Translations under genes and position numbers: made by a program
Notes under the pieces: model-generated
What the model was told of the DNA's origin: nothing
Seen by the model: only the letters and a program-made list of their open reading frames with translations
The model's database searches: none
Part shown: piece by piece, positions 28,242 to 35,011 of the stretch
Layout: each line of letters begins with the position of its first letter
How positions within the stretch are numbered: the stretch's first letter is position 1
Source: Motiliproteus coralliicola
Lineage (GTDB): Bacteria > Pseudomonadota > Gammaproteobacteria > Pseudomonadales > Balneatricaceae
DNA: 64,000 nt
Reading direction: 5' to 3'
Assembly: GCF_003345655.1 (NCBI RefSeq)
Contig: NZ_QQOH01000002.1
Coordinates: 372,001-436,000, forward strand

Positions 28242-28781
28242 ATGAAACAGCTGATTTTGGGTGGGGCCCGTTCCGGAAAAAGCCAGCTGGCCGAGCGTCT
28301 GGCGATGCAGTCGGGGCGAGAGGTCGTCTATATCGCCACTGCCACCGTGGGGGATGCGGAGATGGAGAGCCGAATCGGCCTGCATCGAGAACGTCGTCCC
28401 GAACACTGGGGGCTGGTGGAAGAGCCGGTGGCGTTGGCGCAGTGCCTGCAGCAGCAAGCCGGAGAGCTGAAACTGTTGCTGGTGGATTGTCTGACGTTGT
28501 GGCTAAGTAATCTGATCTGCCTTGAGCAACACGGTGTGTTACGACGCGAGGTCGATGCGCTGTTGCAAACGCTGCCGCAACTGCCCGGTGAGGTGATACT
28601 GGTCTCCAACGAAGTGGGGATGGGGATCACGCCGATGGGCGAGTTGAGCCGCCATTTTCAGGATGAGCTGGGGCTGCTGCATCAGCGCCTGGCCGCCCAG
28701 AGTGACCGAGTCGTGTTGACCGTTGCCGGGCTGCCCCATGTATTAAAGCCGGCCGGCACGGTGCTGGCGCTTGATCCGTAA
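28242..28781 (+). CDS. cobU: Adenosylcobinamide kinase/guanylyltransferase
   Basis: The 179-residue enzyme phosphorylates adenosylcobinamide and then attaches GMP, activating it for joining to the lower ligand. The P-loop is LGGARSGKSQLAERLA at residues 6-21; YIATATVGDAEMESRI and LLLVDCLTLWLSNLI follow, and VSNEVGMGITP is the family motif. It is the first of four co-directional genes, cobU-cobT-cobC-cobS, for nucleotide-loop assembly. No cobalamin riboswitch could be seen in the 230 bp upstream. Confidence 0.96.
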   Translation: MKQLILGGARSGKSQLAERLAMQSGREVVYIATATVGDAEMESRIGLHRERRPEHWGLVEEPVALAQCLQQQAGELKLLLVDCLTLWLSNLICLEQHGVLRREVDALLQTLPQLPGEVILVSNEVGMGITPMGELSRHFQDELGLLHQRLAAQSDRVVLTVAGLPHVLKPAGTVLALDP

Positions 28782-28831
28782 CAACGATTCGTTATTGTCT
28801 TTTTCGTCTGTTGTGTTCTGAGGAGAACCGA

Positions 28832-29893
28832 GTGAGTGATTCCCTAGAGTGGCTGTACCAACCGATCCAACCCTTGAATTCAGAGCTTCACGCCGAAGCG
28901 TTGGCGTATCAGGATCAATTGACCAAACCACCGGGATCACTGGGCAGACTGGAGCAGCTGGGAGCCCTGTTTGCCGCGGCTCAGGAGCAACTCAAACCCT
29001 CGTTGGATAAGGTTTCTATTCGCGTCTTCGCTGCCGACCATGGCGTGGCGGAAGAGGGGGTTTCGGCGTTCCCGCAGGAAGTGACCACCGAGATGGTTCG
29101 TAATTTTTCCCGTGGTGGTGCCGCCATCACGGTGCTGGCCCGTCAACTCAACGCGGATTTCAAGGTCGTCAATGCTGGGACCTTGACCGAGTTGGAGCCG
29201 TTGCCGCAGGTCGAGGATGCTCGTGTTGCCGCCGGCAGTGCCAACTTCTGTCGTGAATCGGCGATGACGCCATTGCAGCTGCAGGCGGCGCTGGAACTTG
29301 GTCGTCAAGCTGCGGCTGAGGCCGCCGAGCAGGGGACGCATCTGTTTATCGGTGGTGAGATGGGCATCGCTAACACCACCGCCGCTACAGCACTGGCGGC
29401 CGCTTTATTGCAGCAACCGGCACAGAGCTTGGTGGGGCCGGGAACCGGAATCGATCGTGCTGGTATTGATCGTAAAGCCGCAGTGATAGATCGGGCCCTG
29501 GCTTTGCACCAGCCGCAGTTGGATTCTCCGTTGGCGATTTTGCAGCACCTGGGTGGGCTGGAGATAGCGGCACTTTGCGGGGCTTATCTTGGCTGTGCCC
29601 AGCGCGGCTTGCCGGTGTTGGTGGACGGCTTTATCACTACCAGCGCGGCTTTGGTCGCCGTCAGGATTAATCCGGATCTGCGCCCTTGGCTGCTGTTTTC
29701 CCATAACTCGGCCGAGCCAGGGCATCGATTGATGCAACAGGCGATGGCCGCCGAGCCGCTGCTGGATTTAGGCATGCGACTGGGAGAGGGGAGTGGCGCG
29801 GCCGTTTGTGTGCCGTTGCTGCAATCAGCCTGCCGGCTGCAATCGGAGATGGCAACCTTTGCCGAAGCCTCGGTCAGTGAGAATCTGATTTAA
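28832..29893 (+). CDS. cobT: Nicotinate-nucleotide-dimethylbenzimidazole phosphoribosyltransferase
   Basis: CobT makes alpha-ribazole 5'-phosphate from nicotinate mononucleotide and a lower-ligand base. The 353-residue form from GTG 28832 has the Shine-Dalgarno GAGGAGAAC right before it; a longer frame begins at 28811. Motifs: LTKPPGSLGRLEQL, FAADHGVAEEGVSAFP, GEMGIANTTAATAL and VGPGTGIDRAGI. The catalytic Glu near the C-terminus is in the RLGEGSGAAV segment. Spacing to cobC is 15 bp or less. Confidence 0.96.
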   Translation: MSDSLEWLYQPIQPLNSELHAEALAYQDQLTKPPGSLGRLEQLGALFAAAQEQLKPSLDKVSIRVFAADHGVAEEGVSAFPQEVTTEMVRNFSRGGAAITVLARQLNADFKVVNAGTLTELEPLPQVEDARVAAGSANFCRESAMTPLQLQAALELGRQAAAEAAEQGTHLFIGGEMGIANTTAATALAAALLQQPAQSLVGPGTGIDRAGIDRKAAVIDRALALHQPQLDSPLAILQHLGGLEIAALCGAYLGCAQRGLPVLVDGFITTSAALVAVRINPDLRPWLLFSHNSAEPGHRLMQQAMAAEPLLDLGMRLGEGSGAAVCVPLLQSACRLQSEMATFAEASVSENLI

Positions 29894-29908
29894 CCTCGGG
29901 TGGTGGTG

Positions 29909-30577
29909 ATGGCTCGTCTGATTATCGATCTGCTTCGACATGGACGCTGTGATGATGGTGCCATCTATCGGGGGCGGACGGATTCCCCCTTGTCTAGCTC
30001 GGGGCTGGCGCAGATGGAGTCGGCCATTGCCGCGATGGTTGAATCTTCATCGCAGGCTGGTCCTGGCTGGCAGCAGATCCTGTGTTCACCGTTGCAGCGC
30101 TGTTCGGTTCCAGCGGCAAGTTTTGCCCGGCAACTGCAGTTACCGCTGGTGGTGGAGCCGGATCTTCGTGAGCTGGATTTCGGCCAGTGGGAGGGCTTGC
30201 CGCTGGAGCAGGTTTGGCAACAGCAACTGCAGCAGGTGATGGCTTTTTGGCAGGACCCGGATCGAAATCCACCTCCCGACGGTGAGAGCCTGCAGGCGTT
30301 GCGACAGCGGTTGCAGGCGCTTATGCAGGGTTGGCTTGCTAAGGTTGAAGAGGGTTCGGAGCGGCGTCTGCTCTGCGTTACCCACGGTGGGGTGGTTCGC
30401 GCGATCATCTGTATGCTGCTGGGGTTACCAGGCGCCAGCGCTCAGCAGTTGAGTCTTGATTACGCCTCGTTGAGCCGGGTCGAACTCTATCCAGATAACG
30501 AGGGCCTTAGCGAGCACGGATACCATGCCCAATTGATCTTCTTTAACCGCCGAGCGCTGTTATCCGATTATGACTGA
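29909..30577 (+). CDS. cobC: Alpha-ribazole phosphatase-like histidine phosphatase
   Basis: This histidine-phosphatase-superfamily protein (about 222 residues from ATG 29909, with three in-frame GTGs just before) has the active-site motif DLLRHGRCDDGAIYRGRTD; many relatives have RHGE. The second His is in LLCVTHGGVVRAII. In cobalamin synthesis CobC removes the phosphate from alpha-ribazole phosphate or cobalamin phosphate. Its stop overlaps the cobS start by eight bases (ATGACTGA), so translation is coupled. Confidence 0.9.
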   Translation: MARLIIDLLRHGRCDDGAIYRGRTDSPLSSSGLAQMESAIAAMVESSSQAGPGWQQILCSPLQRCSVPAASFARQLQLPLVVEPDLRELDFGQWEGLPLEQVWQQQLQQVMAFWQDPDRNPPPDGESLQALRQRLQALMQGWLAKVEEGSERRLLCVTHGGVVRAIICMLLGLPGASAQQLSLDYASLSRVELYPDNEGLSEHGYHAQLIFFNRRALLSDYD

Positions 30578-31349
30578 AACCCCCGATAAACCCTTGCCGC
30601 AGCATGTATTGCCACCATTGGTGGCGTTACAGTTTTTGACCCGCTTACCGGTGCCGGAACCGGGACGAGTTGCCGATGCGGTGGTTGGGCGTTCGCTGCT
30701 TTGGTATCCGTTGGTGGGGCTGTTGCTTGGTGCCCTGTTATGGGGAGGGCAGCTGCTACTGCAGTGGCTGCTGCCGGATCAAGTCTGGCTGCAGGCGGCT
30801 CTGCTACTGAGTGCCTGGTGTCTGATCACCGGAGGACTGCATCTGGATGGTTTGGCCGATAGCGCCGACGCCTGGGTGGGAGGCTTTGGCGATCGGGAGC
30901 GGACCCTAAGGCTGATGAAAGACCCCACCTGCGGGCCGGCGGCGGTGATGTTGCTGGTGATGTTGTTGCTGGTTAAGTTCGGTGCTCTGGTACAGCTGTT
31001 GCACTTGGATTCCGCCTGGTTGCTGGTGGTGCCATTGATTGGACGGGCGCTGTTGTTGTTGCTGTTCTTAACCACCGATTATGTCCGCCCCCAGGGCTTG
31101 GGTACGATTTTGGCGGAGCAGTTTAACCGTCGACAGGCACGACTACTGCTGGTGCTGCTGGCTATCCTACTACCGCTGTCCGGCTGGCCGGCGCTGATGG
31201 CCCTGGCTTGCGCCCTGTTATTGTTCGTAGGCTTGCGTCGATTGATGCAGCAGCGATTGGGGGGCACGACCGGCGATACGGCTGGTGCGCTGGTGGAGCT
31301 GAGCGAAGCCGCGGCATTGATCGGCATTCTGATCGCACTGCCAGCGTAG
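30570..31349 (+). CDS. cobS: Adenosylcobinamide-GDP ribazoletransferase (cobalamin synthase)
   Basis: The 259-residue integral membrane enzyme joins adenosylcobinamide-GDP with alpha-ribazole to complete cobalamin. Motifs: LQFLTRLPVPEPGRV near the start, ITGGLHLDGLADSADAWVGG (about 87-107) with the metal-binding Asp residues, and MKDPTCGPAAVMLL. Six or so leucine-rich helices fill the rest. It closes the cobUTCS set, which suggests cobinamide salvage or the end of a complete pathway encoded elsewhere. Confidence 0.95.
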   Translation: MTETPDKPLPQHVLPPLVALQFLTRLPVPEPGRVADAVVGRSLLWYPLVGLLLGALLWGGQLLLQWLLPDQVWLQAALLLSAWCLITGGLHLDGLADSADAWVGGFGDRERTLRLMKDPTCGPAAVMLLVMLLLVKFGALVQLLHLDSAWLLVVPLIGRALLLLLFLTTDYVRPQGLGTILAEQFNRRQARLLLVLLAILLPLSGWPALMALACALLLFVGLRRLMQQRLGGTTGDTAGALVELSEAAALIGILIALPA

Positions 31350-31629
31350 CTGGGGTTGAGTATCAGGGGCTAATAGTAGCTGCCGTCGAGCGTTTCGAAG
31401 CACCGGCTGTCGTTGGCGGTTTCGTCCTTGGCTATCGATGTGATGCTGAATTATCAGTGTCTGGCCATCTCCCTTCGGGCTCACGATTGAGCGGTACTGG
31501 GCCTGATGGGTTGCGCCAGCTGAAGGCGCTGAAAAGCAAGCTGACTTATTCGCAGTTTTGCTAATGCTTATTTTTATTTTCGAAGCTAAAATAGCCGCCA
31601 GTCAATGCAGTTTGTTCTAGACTATTTCC
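31350..31629. other. Short gene-free stretch after cobS
   Basis: No supportable gene or RNA. An open frame that starts inside cobS (31208) runs on here but has no ribosome site and no recognisable content. The last part before 31630 is A/T-rich and should hold the promoter of the small gene that follows. Confidence 0.4.
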
Positions 31630-31851
31630 ATGCAGTCCAAAATTGATTTAACCGATATTGAGTTGTTGCGCGAAGCCTCCAAGCAATTGACCTCCGACCA
31701 ACTAATCACCGCCCAGCAATGGATCGAAGGACTGATCCAAGAACGACACGACAATCAAAACCAACGGATTGGCGATCGCAATCTGAAACAGATGCGTGGC
31801 TTGATGGCAAAAGCGGGGATCAGTTGGGATGAGTTTCAAAAAGCGCTCTAA
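31630..31851 (+). CDS. Small hypothetical protein
   Basis: The 73-residue, mostly helical, polar protein (TDIELLREASKQLTSDQLI, then a basic RNLKQMRGLMAKAGISWDEF end) has no membrane segment. I do not recognise a family. The upstream region is A/T-rich and the sequence looks coding, with balanced composition and a compact start, but only homology searches could confirm it. The gene converges with thpR 45 bp away. Confidence 0.5.
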   Translation: MQSKIDLTDIELLREASKQLTSDQLITAQQWIEGLIQERHDNQNQRIGDRNLKQMRGLMAKAGISWDEFQKAL

Positions 31852-31895
31852 GTACTCCAGCTAAAGGCCCTCGCGGTCTACCGCAGCAAACCCAG

Positions 31896-32417
31896 CTATT
31901 CAGCGAGATATTCGTACTCGCTGCGATGTTGCGCGCCTTGCTCAAGCAGCCGGCTGGACTTGAGGATATAACGATCCACCGGGATGTTGATGTCCAGATC
32001 CTGATTCCTTTCGATATAACTGCTCAGATCCGGTCGCTGCTGTCGGCGGAAGCGCCCCAGGGTCCAGTGGGGCAAAAAGCGTCGCGATCGGATCCGGATT
32101 GACGGAAAGCGTTGTAAGATCCGTTGTTGTTTCTGCTGCAGTTGCTGTAACGGTTGGCAAGGCTCGACGCCCAGCCACAGAGAGCCTGAGCGAAAGAGCC
32201 CGATTCGGCGGCAGCGCAGCTCAAAGGTTGCAAACTCAATCTGTCCCAGGGCTTCTGAGATCGGTTTCAGCTGTGTGTCGGGTACCTCTCCGATAAATAC
32301 CAGAGTCAGATGGAGCTGATTAGGATCGCTCCAGCGTATGCTCGGTACTCCCTGACACAGTTTGGTAAGTTGCGGCAGCAGCTGGACAGGGGGCTCGATG
32401 GCGGTAAACAGGCGCAT
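31896..32417 (-). CDS. thpR: RNA 2',3'-cyclic phosphodiesterase (LigT/ThpR)
   Basis: The 173-residue protein is a 2H phosphoesterase. Its two HxTx motifs are HLTL (His36) and HWTL (His117), separated by about 80 residues as expected. Family members open 2',3'-cyclic phosphates and can ligate 2'-5' RNA half-molecules in vitro. The start at 32417 gives MRLFTAIEPP, a typical N-terminus. The upstream side is the long gene-free region holding the two small-RNA candidates. Confidence 0.92.
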   Translation of the reverse strand: MRLFTAIEPPVQLLPQLTKLCQGVPSIRWSDPNQLHLTLVFIGEVPDTQLKPISEALGQIEFATFELRCRRIGLFRSGSLWLGVEPCQPLQQLQQKQQRILQRFPSIRIRSRRFLPHWTLGRFRRQQRPDLSSYIERNQDLDINIPVDRYILKSSRLLEQGAQHRSEYEYLAE

Positions 32418-32520
32418 AGTGTCAGTTTATCCGATAGCCTGGACTTTTGGGGGGGGGTCGAGCCGGTGCAGTGACCGATTTAGTATAGGGAATTAAATTG
32501 AGATATTTTCGCAAAAGCTA

Positions 32521-32549
32521 TTGATAACGATTATCACTTGAATTAATCT
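32521..32549 (+). promoter_or_regulatory. Fur-box promoter of candidate small RNA 1
   Basis: A -35 TTGATA (32521-32526) and -10 TAATCT (32544-32549) are 17 bp apart. Overlapping the -35 and spacer is TGATAACGATTATCA (32522-32536), which matches the 7-1-7 Fur core TGATAATnATTATCA at 13 of 14 positions. Iron-loaded Fur bound here would block RNA polymerase. Confidence 0.7.
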
Positions 32550-32555
32550 GGCCTT

Positions 32556-32702
32556 GTTCAGGGCTCCTGGGGTACCTACCAAAGGATCGGGCAACCGATC
32601 TGGCGGATGCCGGCTCAGCTGATTGGTCATCAATAGAATCGGCAGGTACCCCCCCGAACGGTCACACTCATCTCTTAACGCACCTTCGGGTGCGTTTTTT
32701 TT
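32556..32702 (+). ncRNA. Candidate iron-responsive small RNA 1
   Basis: The start is taken about seven bases after the -10, the end at the terminator AACGCACC-TTCG-GGTGCGTT plus T-run (32677-32702), giving about 147 nt. No open frame of note lies inside. The predicted fold is ordered: an outer stem GGGGTACCT (32569-32577) with AGGTACCCC (32644-32652), a hairpin GATCGG-GCAA-CCGATC with a GNRA loop (32585-32600), and a further arm between them. Role is inferred from the Fur-type promoter: Fur-repressed small RNAs such as RyhB or PrrF switch off iron-using proteins when iron is short. No homology to those RNAs is claimed. Confidence 0.6.
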
Positions 32703-32783
32703 ATCCCGCTCAATAGGTTTCCTTGATCCTGCTCGTTTATCGCAATCGAGCTTTGATAGCCTGTTTGTTCTGCATATTCCATG

Positions 32784-32837
32784 TAATGATATTTATTAGC
32801 ATGAGTAGTTGATAAGCAATCGCATTAGCTGTATAGT
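32784..32837 (+). promoter_or_regulatory. Fur-box-like promoter of candidate small RNA 2
   Basis: The -35 TTGATA (32809-32814) and -10 TATAGT (32832-32837) have an ideal 17-bp spacer. A Fur-like core TAATGATATTTATTA (32784-32798, 11 of 14) lies just upstream, and a weaker one starting GATAAGCAATCGCATTA overlaps the spacer. The TTGATAA start is the same as in promoter 1. Confidence 0.6.
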
Positions 32838-32843
32838 CGCTTC

Positions 32844-32946
32844 TGTTCTACACCACTAACCGTCACGGCTTTGCCAGTCAAAGCAACAGCGGCCTGGTGA
32901 CCTATTACCATCTCTTTTTAACGCACCTCTAGGTGCGTTTTTTTTT
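32844..32946 (+). ncRNA. Candidate iron-responsive small RNA 2
   Basis: This unit of about 103 nt runs from the predicted start to the terminator AACGCACC-TCTA-GGTGCGTT plus nine T residues (32920-32946). The terminator stem is identical to that of RNA 1 and both are preceded by ATCTCTT-type single-stranded text, so the two are probably an old duplication. Inside, GTCAC...GTGAC encloses GCTTTG-CCAGT-CAAAGC. It has no evident open frame. Confidence 0.6.
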
Positions 32947-33140
32947 GACAGCAGACAGCGGCGTGTTGGTTGCTACCGCTAATCGCGTTGATATCGTTAA
33001 CTTTGATTGCTCGTTAGTGTTCGGTCGGACTAGGCTAGAAGAGAGCTGTTAATATGGTTGCTCGATCAACCCGGTAGAGCCATTGCCGGGAAAGAATCGC
33101 TATATGAACATTTGGATCGAGACTTGAAGGAGTGACGCCA

Positions 33141-33569
33141 TTGCGTAAAGCGCTGTTTTTCGGCATGGGCTGGGTCTGTTTGCTGTTAGGCCTTATTGGC
33201 GTGTTGCTGCCGCTGCTGCCGACGACACCTTTTATCATTCTGGCGGCTTACTGTTTTTCGCGCAGTTCCCGTCGCTTTCATCAGATGCTGGTGGGGCATC
33301 GCCTGTTCGGCCCGATCATCAGGGATTGGGAAGCCCATGGCGTAATTCCTCTCAAAGTAAAGTGGATTTCTAGCACCATGATGCTGTTGATGATCAGCTA
33401 TCCGGTTTTTTTCAAACCACTGCACTGGGGTATCGATGCCAGTATGCTGGGGGTGGCCGTGATCGCGTTAGTCTATATCTGGAGTCGGCCCTCCCGGCCG
33501 CGACAAGATTCCAATCCCTCTTCCAAGCCTGAACTCAGGCCTCAGGCCGATTCGGCTGACTCGGCCTGA
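33141..33569 (+). CDS. ybaN: YbaN (DUF454) inner-membrane protein
   Basis: The protein of about 142 residues matches DUF454: GVLLPLLPTTPFIILAAYCFSRSSRRFHQML is the family core (I give only its landmarks: PLLPTTPF and CFSRSS), with helices near residues 10-30 and 75-110. The C-terminus is polar. The start is placed at TTG 33141 because AAGGAG ends eight bases before it; a GTG at 33132 would sit on top of that site. E. coli ybaN also lies near dnaX. Function is unknown. Confidence 0.85.
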   Translation: MRKALFFGMGWVCLLLGLIGVLLPLLPTTPFIILAAYCFSRSSRRFHQMLVGHRLFGPIIRDWEAHGVIPLKVKWISSTMMLLMISYPVFFKPLHWGIDASMLGVAVIALVYIWSRPSRPRQDSNPSSKPELRPQADSADSA

Positions 33570-33733
33570 TAGCTGCGGCGCCTTTAAACGTAGTTAGAAC
33601 CGCTGTTTCGGTGTTTTCCGGCCTGATCGTTTTTGTCAATAAACTTGAGCGGATCAACCCTCGCTGTTGCCGAGTCGATCATCCAAGCTATGCCTCCCCC
33701 CGTTAACAACAAAAACCAATTGGAGGTATGTCG

Positions 33734-34051
33734 ATGAACCAGGTTGATCAGTTTTTCGAGGCGATGGTAGCGCGCTTTCAGCCACAGGCTGCGGTCGATC
33801 TCGATGCTGTCATTCAGTACCGACTGGCTGAGGGAGAGAGTTATTATCTGACGGTCAGTGACCAGCGCTGCGTACTCGATCGCGGTGAACATGGTGCCCC
33901 CTGCGTCACCCTAAAGATGAAGTTCGATACCCTGCAGAAGTTGGGGCGGGGTGAACTCGATGGGATGAAGGCGTTTATGTTCGGCAAGTTGAAAGTCTCC
34001 GGTGATATGAGCCTGGCGACCCGGTTGGCAAAGCTGTTTCCGGCCGGATAA
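33734..34051 (+). CDS. SCP2 sterol-binding-fold protein
   Basis: The roughly 105-residue protein is a single SCP2 domain: an N-terminal helix FFEAMVARFQPQAAVDLDAV, beta text with YYLTVSDQRCVLDRG and the typical ending FDTLQKLGRGELDGMKAFMF followed by KLKVSGDM. Stand-alone SCP2 proteins are thought to carry lipids or acyl-CoA. Two ATGs compete; the second (33734) has GGAGG at a proper distance. It has no signal peptide and should be cytoplasmic. Confidence 0.88.
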   Translation: MNQVDQFFEAMVARFQPQAAVDLDAVIQYRLAEGESYYLTVSDQRCVLDRGEHGAPCVTLKMKFDTLQKLGRGELDGMKAFMFGKLKVSGDMSLATRLAKLFPAG

Positions 34052-34088
34052 GTCGCGACTCACGACCGATCAATGTGTCGGCGCTCTG

Positions 34089-34135
34089 CTGTCGATAAGA
34101 GCGCGGATCCCCAGCTTGAGTCGGCTTATCGACAG
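34089..34135. repeat. Perfect 11-bp inverted repeat
   Basis: CTGTCGATAAG (34089-34099) and CTTATCGACAG (34125-34135) are exact inverted arms with 25 bases between them; a smaller GCGCTC/GAGCGC pair overlaps the left arm. There is no T-run, so it is more likely an operator or RNA hairpin than a terminator. It lies between the SCP2 gene and the next gene. Confidence 0.6.
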
Positions 34136-34285
34136 GATCCTGGTCCAAACGGACGTTTTATTGTCTTGGCGCAACGCTTTGGGTTGCGCATCAAGCTATC
34201 TTGGCTACGCTAGTTAACAGCTTGATTCAAAAGGTGGGCGTTGTGGCAAGCCTTAGGCTGCTCACCCACTGCGAGGGATAACTCA

Positions 34286-34864
34286 ATGTCACCAGAAGAA
34301 GCCATCAAACAGCTTGATCAGATCTTGCGCGGCAAGTACTCCGATATCACCATCCTACCGTCGGGGATCTGCAGTCGCACGATACAGATACCGTTCAAAT
34401 CCGGTTCGGCACTGCAGTACACCCTGACGCTGTTTGTGGAAGTGGAGATGGCACCCACTACCGGTGTCGCCACCGCGATTCGCATCAGTCACCCGCCGGG
34501 GCATTCGTGGGAGTCGACGCCGGAAGAGATGAATTCGGCCACGGGGAATCTGCGTACCCTGTTCGATATGATCACGGACCTGGGCAAAGAGTACCTGACC
34601 CGCGAACGTCAGACCCTGAAGGTGTTGAATAATCAGGAGTTGGGTAAGCAACTTTCTCGATTGTGTCAGGCCAACGGGGGCGATGGTGCCGCCGACGATG
34701 CCGACGAGTTCGTGATCCGCAAGGGCCAGGCTCAGGTTACGGTTAAGATCATCGAGGATAAAACAGCCAGTCCCCATGCGGCTATCAATATGACCGTTAA
34801 CGGGATTGACAGCAAGGATCTGCTCAGTGCGGTCAAGGTGCTGCTGCAGAACGCCGCCAGCTGA
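34286..34864 (+). CDS. Hypothetical cytoplasmic protein
   Basis: From ATG 34286 the protein has 192 residues (MSPEEAIKQLDQILRGKYSD...); the frame is open from 34241 but the ATG has GAGGGA before it. It has a long beta-like part (LQYTLTLFVEVEMAPTTGVA), a helical middle (LRTLFDMITDLGKEYLTRER) and a second alpha/beta part. No membrane segment, signal or known motif was recognised. It lies 147 bp upstream of dnaX on the same strand. Confidence 0.6.
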   Translation: MSPEEAIKQLDQILRGKYSDITILPSGICSRTIQIPFKSGSALQYTLTLFVEVEMAPTTGVATAIRISHPPGHSWESTPEEMNSATGNLRTLFDMITDLGKEYLTRERQTLKVLNNQELGKQLSRLCQANGGDGAADDADEFVIRKGQAQVTVKIIEDKTASPHAAINMTVNGIDSKDLLSAVKVLLQNAAS

Positions 34865-35011
34865 TCCAAAGAATGTCTCGGCAGGGCGGATTTTCTGTCC
34901 TGTCGTGGACTCGTTCGCTGGTTTTCGTGCCCCCTTCCCGATAGCATAGAGACCTTGTTGAAAGCCGTGCAGACGGCTTGAATTTGCGGTATCTGGCGGA
35001 TCGATCAATCT

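Noticed and set aside
31208-31564. 118-codon frame running out of cobS
   Set aside because: Mostly inside cobS in another frame, no ribosome site, no recognisable content.
34865-35011. 4.5S RNA (ffs) gene upstream of dnaX
   Set aside because: This location is possible in relatives, but the diagnostic GGTCAGGTCCGGAAGGAAG core is absent.
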